Program-made: the position numbers and the translations under genes
Notes under the pieces: generated by a model
Database searches by the model: none
What the model was told of the DNA's origin: nothing
Seen by the model: the letters and a program-made list of their open reading frames with translations, nothing else
Assembly (NCBI GenBank): GCA_027030605.1
Contig: JALVEV010000266.1
Location: 1 to 7,181 of the forward strand
Direction: 5' to 3'
DNA: 7,181 nt
Source of the DNA: Campylobacteraceae bacterium
Lineage (GTDB): Bacteria; Campylobacterota; Campylobacteria; Campylobacterales; Sulfurovaceae
In this document: positions 5,034-7,181 of the stretch, piece by piece
How the letters are laid out: each line of letters begins with the position of its first letter
How positions within the stretch are numbered: position 1 is the first letter of the stretch

Positions 5034-6251
5034 TTGAAAAGAGTTGTAGTTACTGGTTTAGGAATGATCAACAGTGTAGGGCAAGATAAAGAGAGTTCTT
5101 TTGCTGCTATTTTAAATGGTGAGTGTGGAATAAAAGAGATTGAACTTTTTGATGCTTCTAAGTTTTCTGTCAGAATTGCTGGGGAGATTGTTGGTTTTGA
5201 CCCAAGTGAAGTAATGGATGCAAAAGAGGTTAAAAAAGCTGATAGATTTATTCAGCTTGGAATAAAAGCAACTCAAGAAGCAATGGTTGACGCAAATCTT
5301 CCTGATGATATAGATAAAGAGCGTTTTGGTATAGCCTCTGCTTCTGGAATTGGTGGTCTTCCAAATATTGAAAAAAACTCTATTGTCTGTGAAAGTCGTG
5401 GCCCTAGACGTATATCTCCTTTCTTTATTCCATCATCATTAGTAAATATGCTCGGAGGTTTTATCTCTATAGAGCATGGGATAAAAGGTCCAAATCTTGC
5501 ATGTGTAACAGCTTGTGCAGCTGGTACACATGCTATTGCAGAGGCTACTAAAACCATTATGCTTGATGGTGCAGATAGAATGTTAGTTGTAGGTGCTGAG
5601 TCTGCTATCTGTGGTGCTGGAATTGGTGGTTTTGCTGCAATGAAAGCATTAAGTACCAATAATGAAAATCCTAAAGAGGCTTCTCGCCCTTTTGATGCTG
5701 ATAGAAATGGTTTTGTAATGGGTGAAGGTGCCGCTGCACTTGTTTTAGAAGATTATGAGTTAGCTAAGGCACGTGGAGCTAAAATTTATGCAGAGGTAGT
5801 AGGATTTGGTGAGAGTGGAGATGCTAATCATATTACAACTCCTGTAGTAGATGGTCCTCTTCGTGCGATGAGAGCAGCTATGAGAATGGCTGGAGATGTT
5901 AAGATAGACTACGTTAATGCACATGGTACTTCTACTCCTGCTAATGATAAAAATGAGACGGCAGCACTTAAAGAGCTGTTTGGTGGAGTAGAGAATTGTC
6001 CTCCTGTAAGTTCAATTAAAGGTCAAATTGGTCACTGTTTAGGTGCTGCAGGTGCTATTGAAGCAGTTGTATCAATAATGGCAATGAGAGATGGAAAACT
6101 TCCTCCAACCATTAACTACACAACCCCAGATGAAGAGTGTGATTTAGATTATGTAACAGATGGTGCAAGAGATGCTGAAATTAATACAGTTATGAGTAAC
6201 TCTTTTGGTTTTGGCGGGACTAATGGAGTAGTAATCTTCAAAAAAATATAA
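5034..6251 (+). CDS. fabF: 3-oxoacyl-ACP synthase II (KAS II)
   Basis: This enzyme condenses malonyl-ACP with acyl-ACP to lengthen fatty-acid chains in the cytoplasm. With the chosen start it has 405 residues, close to the usual 410 or so. The thiolase-fold signatures are the nucleophile C161 in VTACAAGTH (158-166), the first catalytic histidine H297 in NAHGTST (295-301), K329 and H334 in IKGQIGHCLGAAGA (328-341), and the C-terminal FGFGGTN (391-397). Where most bacterial FabF proteins have MTGH before the LGAAG motif, this one has QIGH; the catalytic histidine is kept. The start is TTG at 5034, because it gives the standard N-terminus MKRVVVTG and lies 5 nt after AGGAGA (5023-5028). An in-frame TTG at 4998 would add 12 atypical residues and has no ribosome binding site. 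accA follows after 9 nt, so the two are cotranscribed. Confidence 0.97.
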   Translation: MKRVVVTGLGMINSVGQDKESSFAAILNGECGIKEIELFDASKFSVRIAGEIVGFDPSEVMDAKEVKKADRFIQLGIKATQEAMVDANLPDDIDKERFGIASASGIGGLPNIEKNSIVCESRGPRRISPFFIPSSLVNMLGGFISIEHGIKGPNLACVTACAAGTHAIAEATKTIMLDGADRMLVVGAESAICGAGIGGFAAMKALSTNNENPKEASRPFDADRNGFVMGEGAAALVLEDYELAKARGAKIYAEVVGFGESGDANHITTPVVDGPLRAMRAAMRMAGDVKIDYVNAHGTSTPANDKNETAALKELFGGVENCPPVSSIKGQIGHCLGAAGAIEAVVSIMAMRDGKLPPTINYTTPDEECDLDYVTDGARDAEINTVMSNSFGFGGTNGVVIFKKI

Positions 6252-6260
6252 GGAAGTTGC

Positions 6261-7181
6261 ATGGCAACCTATTTAGAGTTTGAAAAGAGAATTGAGCAGA
6301 TTCAAGAAGATATTGATGGTGCTCGTGCAAAAAATGATGAATATGCTATAGAGGCTCATGAGAAAGAGTTAGAGAAAGAGGTTACAAAGACCATGAAAGG
6401 TCTCTCTGACTACCAAAAACTACAACTTGCACGTCATCCTGATAGACCATATGCTTTAGATTATATTCGTTATATAATGACGGATGCTTATGAAATCCAT
6501 GGAGATAGAGCTTTCCGTGATGACCCTGCTATCTTATGTTACTTAGGTTATATTGATGGTCAAAAGACCTTAGTCATTGGTGAGCAAAAAGGACGTGGTA
6601 CAAAACATAAGCTTAAAAGAAATTTTGGTATGCCAAATCCAGAAGGGTACAGAAAAGCTCTTCGTGCTGTTAGACTAGCAGAGAAGTTTAATATTCCTGT
6701 TTTAATGCTTATAGATACTCCAGGTGCCTACCCAGGGCTTGGGGCAGAAGAGCGTGGACAGAGTGAAGCGATTGCTAAGAATCTTTTTGAGTTTGCAAAT
6801 ATTAAAGTACCAATGATTTCAGTAGTTATTGGAGAAGGTGGTTCTGGTGGTGCTTTAGCCATTGGAGTTGCTGACAAACTAGCTATGATGCGTTACTCTG
6901 TTTTTGCTGTTATCTCACCAGAGGGGTGTGCGGCGATTCTATGGAATGACCCTGCTAAAGTAGAACAAGCTGCCAAAGCTTTAAAGATTACTCCAGAAGA
7001 TTTATTAGCTCATGGGTTAATTGATGATATTTTAGATGAGCCACTTATTGGGGCGCATAGAACAAAGCAACAATCTGCAATGGTTGTTAAAGAGTACTTT
7101 CTAGAGCAGGTAAAAGCTTTAAAAGAGTTGAGTGTTGATGAGATGTTAGAGAAGCGTTATAAACGTCTAACCTCTGTTGGT
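6261..7181 (+). CDS. accA: Acetyl-CoA carboxylase carboxyltransferase subunit alpha (3' end cut)
   Basis: AccA with AccD transfers the carboxyl group from biotin on AccB to acetyl-CoA, giving malonyl-CoA, the first committed step of fatty-acid synthesis. The reading frame stays open for 307 codons to the window edge. Family members are about 312 residues, so only a few codons and the stop are missing. Visible are an N-terminal helical region (about 1-50), HGDRAFRDDPA (80-90), NFGMPNPEGYRKALR (121-135), the carboxyltransferase core LIDTPGAYPGLGAEERGQ (150-167) and the oxyanion-type glycine loop GEGGSGGALAIG (191-202). The ATG at 6261 follows AAGGAAG (6250-6256), which overlaps the fabF stop codon, so translation is probably linked to fabF. 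It supplies malonyl-CoA to the pathway in which AcpP and FabF act. Confidence 0.97.
   Translation, partial: MATYLEFEKRIEQIQEDIDGARAKNDEYAIEAHEKELEKEVTKTMKGLSDYQKLQLARHPDRPYALDYIRYIMTDAYEIHGDRAFRDDPAILCYLGYIDGQKTLVIGEQKGRGTKHKLKRNFGMPNPEGYRKALRAVRLAEKFNIPVLMLIDTPGAYPGLGAEERGQSEAIAKNLFEFANIKVPMISVVIGEGGSGGALAIGVADKLAMMRYSVFAVISPEGCAAILWNDPAKVEQAAKALKITPEDLLAHGLIDDILDEPLIGAHRTKQQSAMVVKEYFLEQVKALKELSVDEMLEKRYKRLTSVG

Noticed and set aside
5273..5659. Minus-strand ORF of 128 codons.
   Set aside because: It is antisense to the fabF active-site region, has no ribosome binding site I can see, and shows no domain.
1..7181. A defence, mobile or other previously undescribed multi-gene system.
   Set aside because: Every substantial reading frame fits a known core-metabolism or cell-wall family. 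There are no terminal repeats, integrase, transposase or array repeats, and base use is even between genes by eye.

Overview
The window looks like chromosomal DNA from a member of the Campylobacterota (formerly Epsilonproteobacteria). The evidence is its low GC content, the protein sequences of its core genes (GlnA, AcpP, FabF, AccA), the acpP-fabF-accA gene order, and promoters with good extended -10 elements but no recognisable -35 box, set in T-rich DNA. I cannot name a genus with confidence; a free-living sulfur-oxidising lineage is a guess only. All genes are housekeeping or cell-envelope genes. I see no insertion sequence, phage gene, CRISPR array, tRNA or rRNA.

Left part (about 1-4224), four genes all on the minus strand. 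Read 5'->3' on that strand they are: a secreted Bax-like glucosaminidase (4224-3310), a PHP-family phosphoesterase of the histidinol-phosphatase type (3270-2491), type I glutamine synthetase glnA (2420-981), and a membrane-anchored YkuD/YafK-type L,D-transpeptidase (863-45). They do not look like one operon. Each has its own candidate -10 element, and glnA is followed by a hairpin terminator. Two of the four (the PHP gene and the L,D-transpeptidase) have no Shine-Dalgarno sequence and carry an extended -10 exactly 6 bp before the ATG, so both may be transcribed as leaderless mRNAs.

Middle (4225-4688), a divergent and extremely A/T-rich intergenic region. It holds the bax promoter at one end and the acpP promoter at the other. 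I see no gene between them, only A/T tracts that may bend the DNA.

Right part (4689-7181), plus strand, a fatty-acid synthesis cluster: acyl carrier protein (acpP), then a strong intrinsic terminator, then beta-ketoacyl-ACP synthase II (fabF, TTG start), then the alpha subunit of acetyl-CoA carboxylase carboxyltransferase (accA), cut by the window edge a few residues before its expected end. AccA helps make malonyl-CoA, AcpP carries the growing chain and FabF elongates it. The terminator probably lets the cell make much more acpP mRNA than fabF-accA mRNA.

The points most worth following up are regulatory: a perfect 20-bp palindrome over the glnA -35 region together with loss of the GlnA adenylylation tyrosine; an 11-bp-arm inverted repeat containing the -10 of the PHP gene; and the two predicted leaderless starts. 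I found no convincing undescribed multi-gene system.
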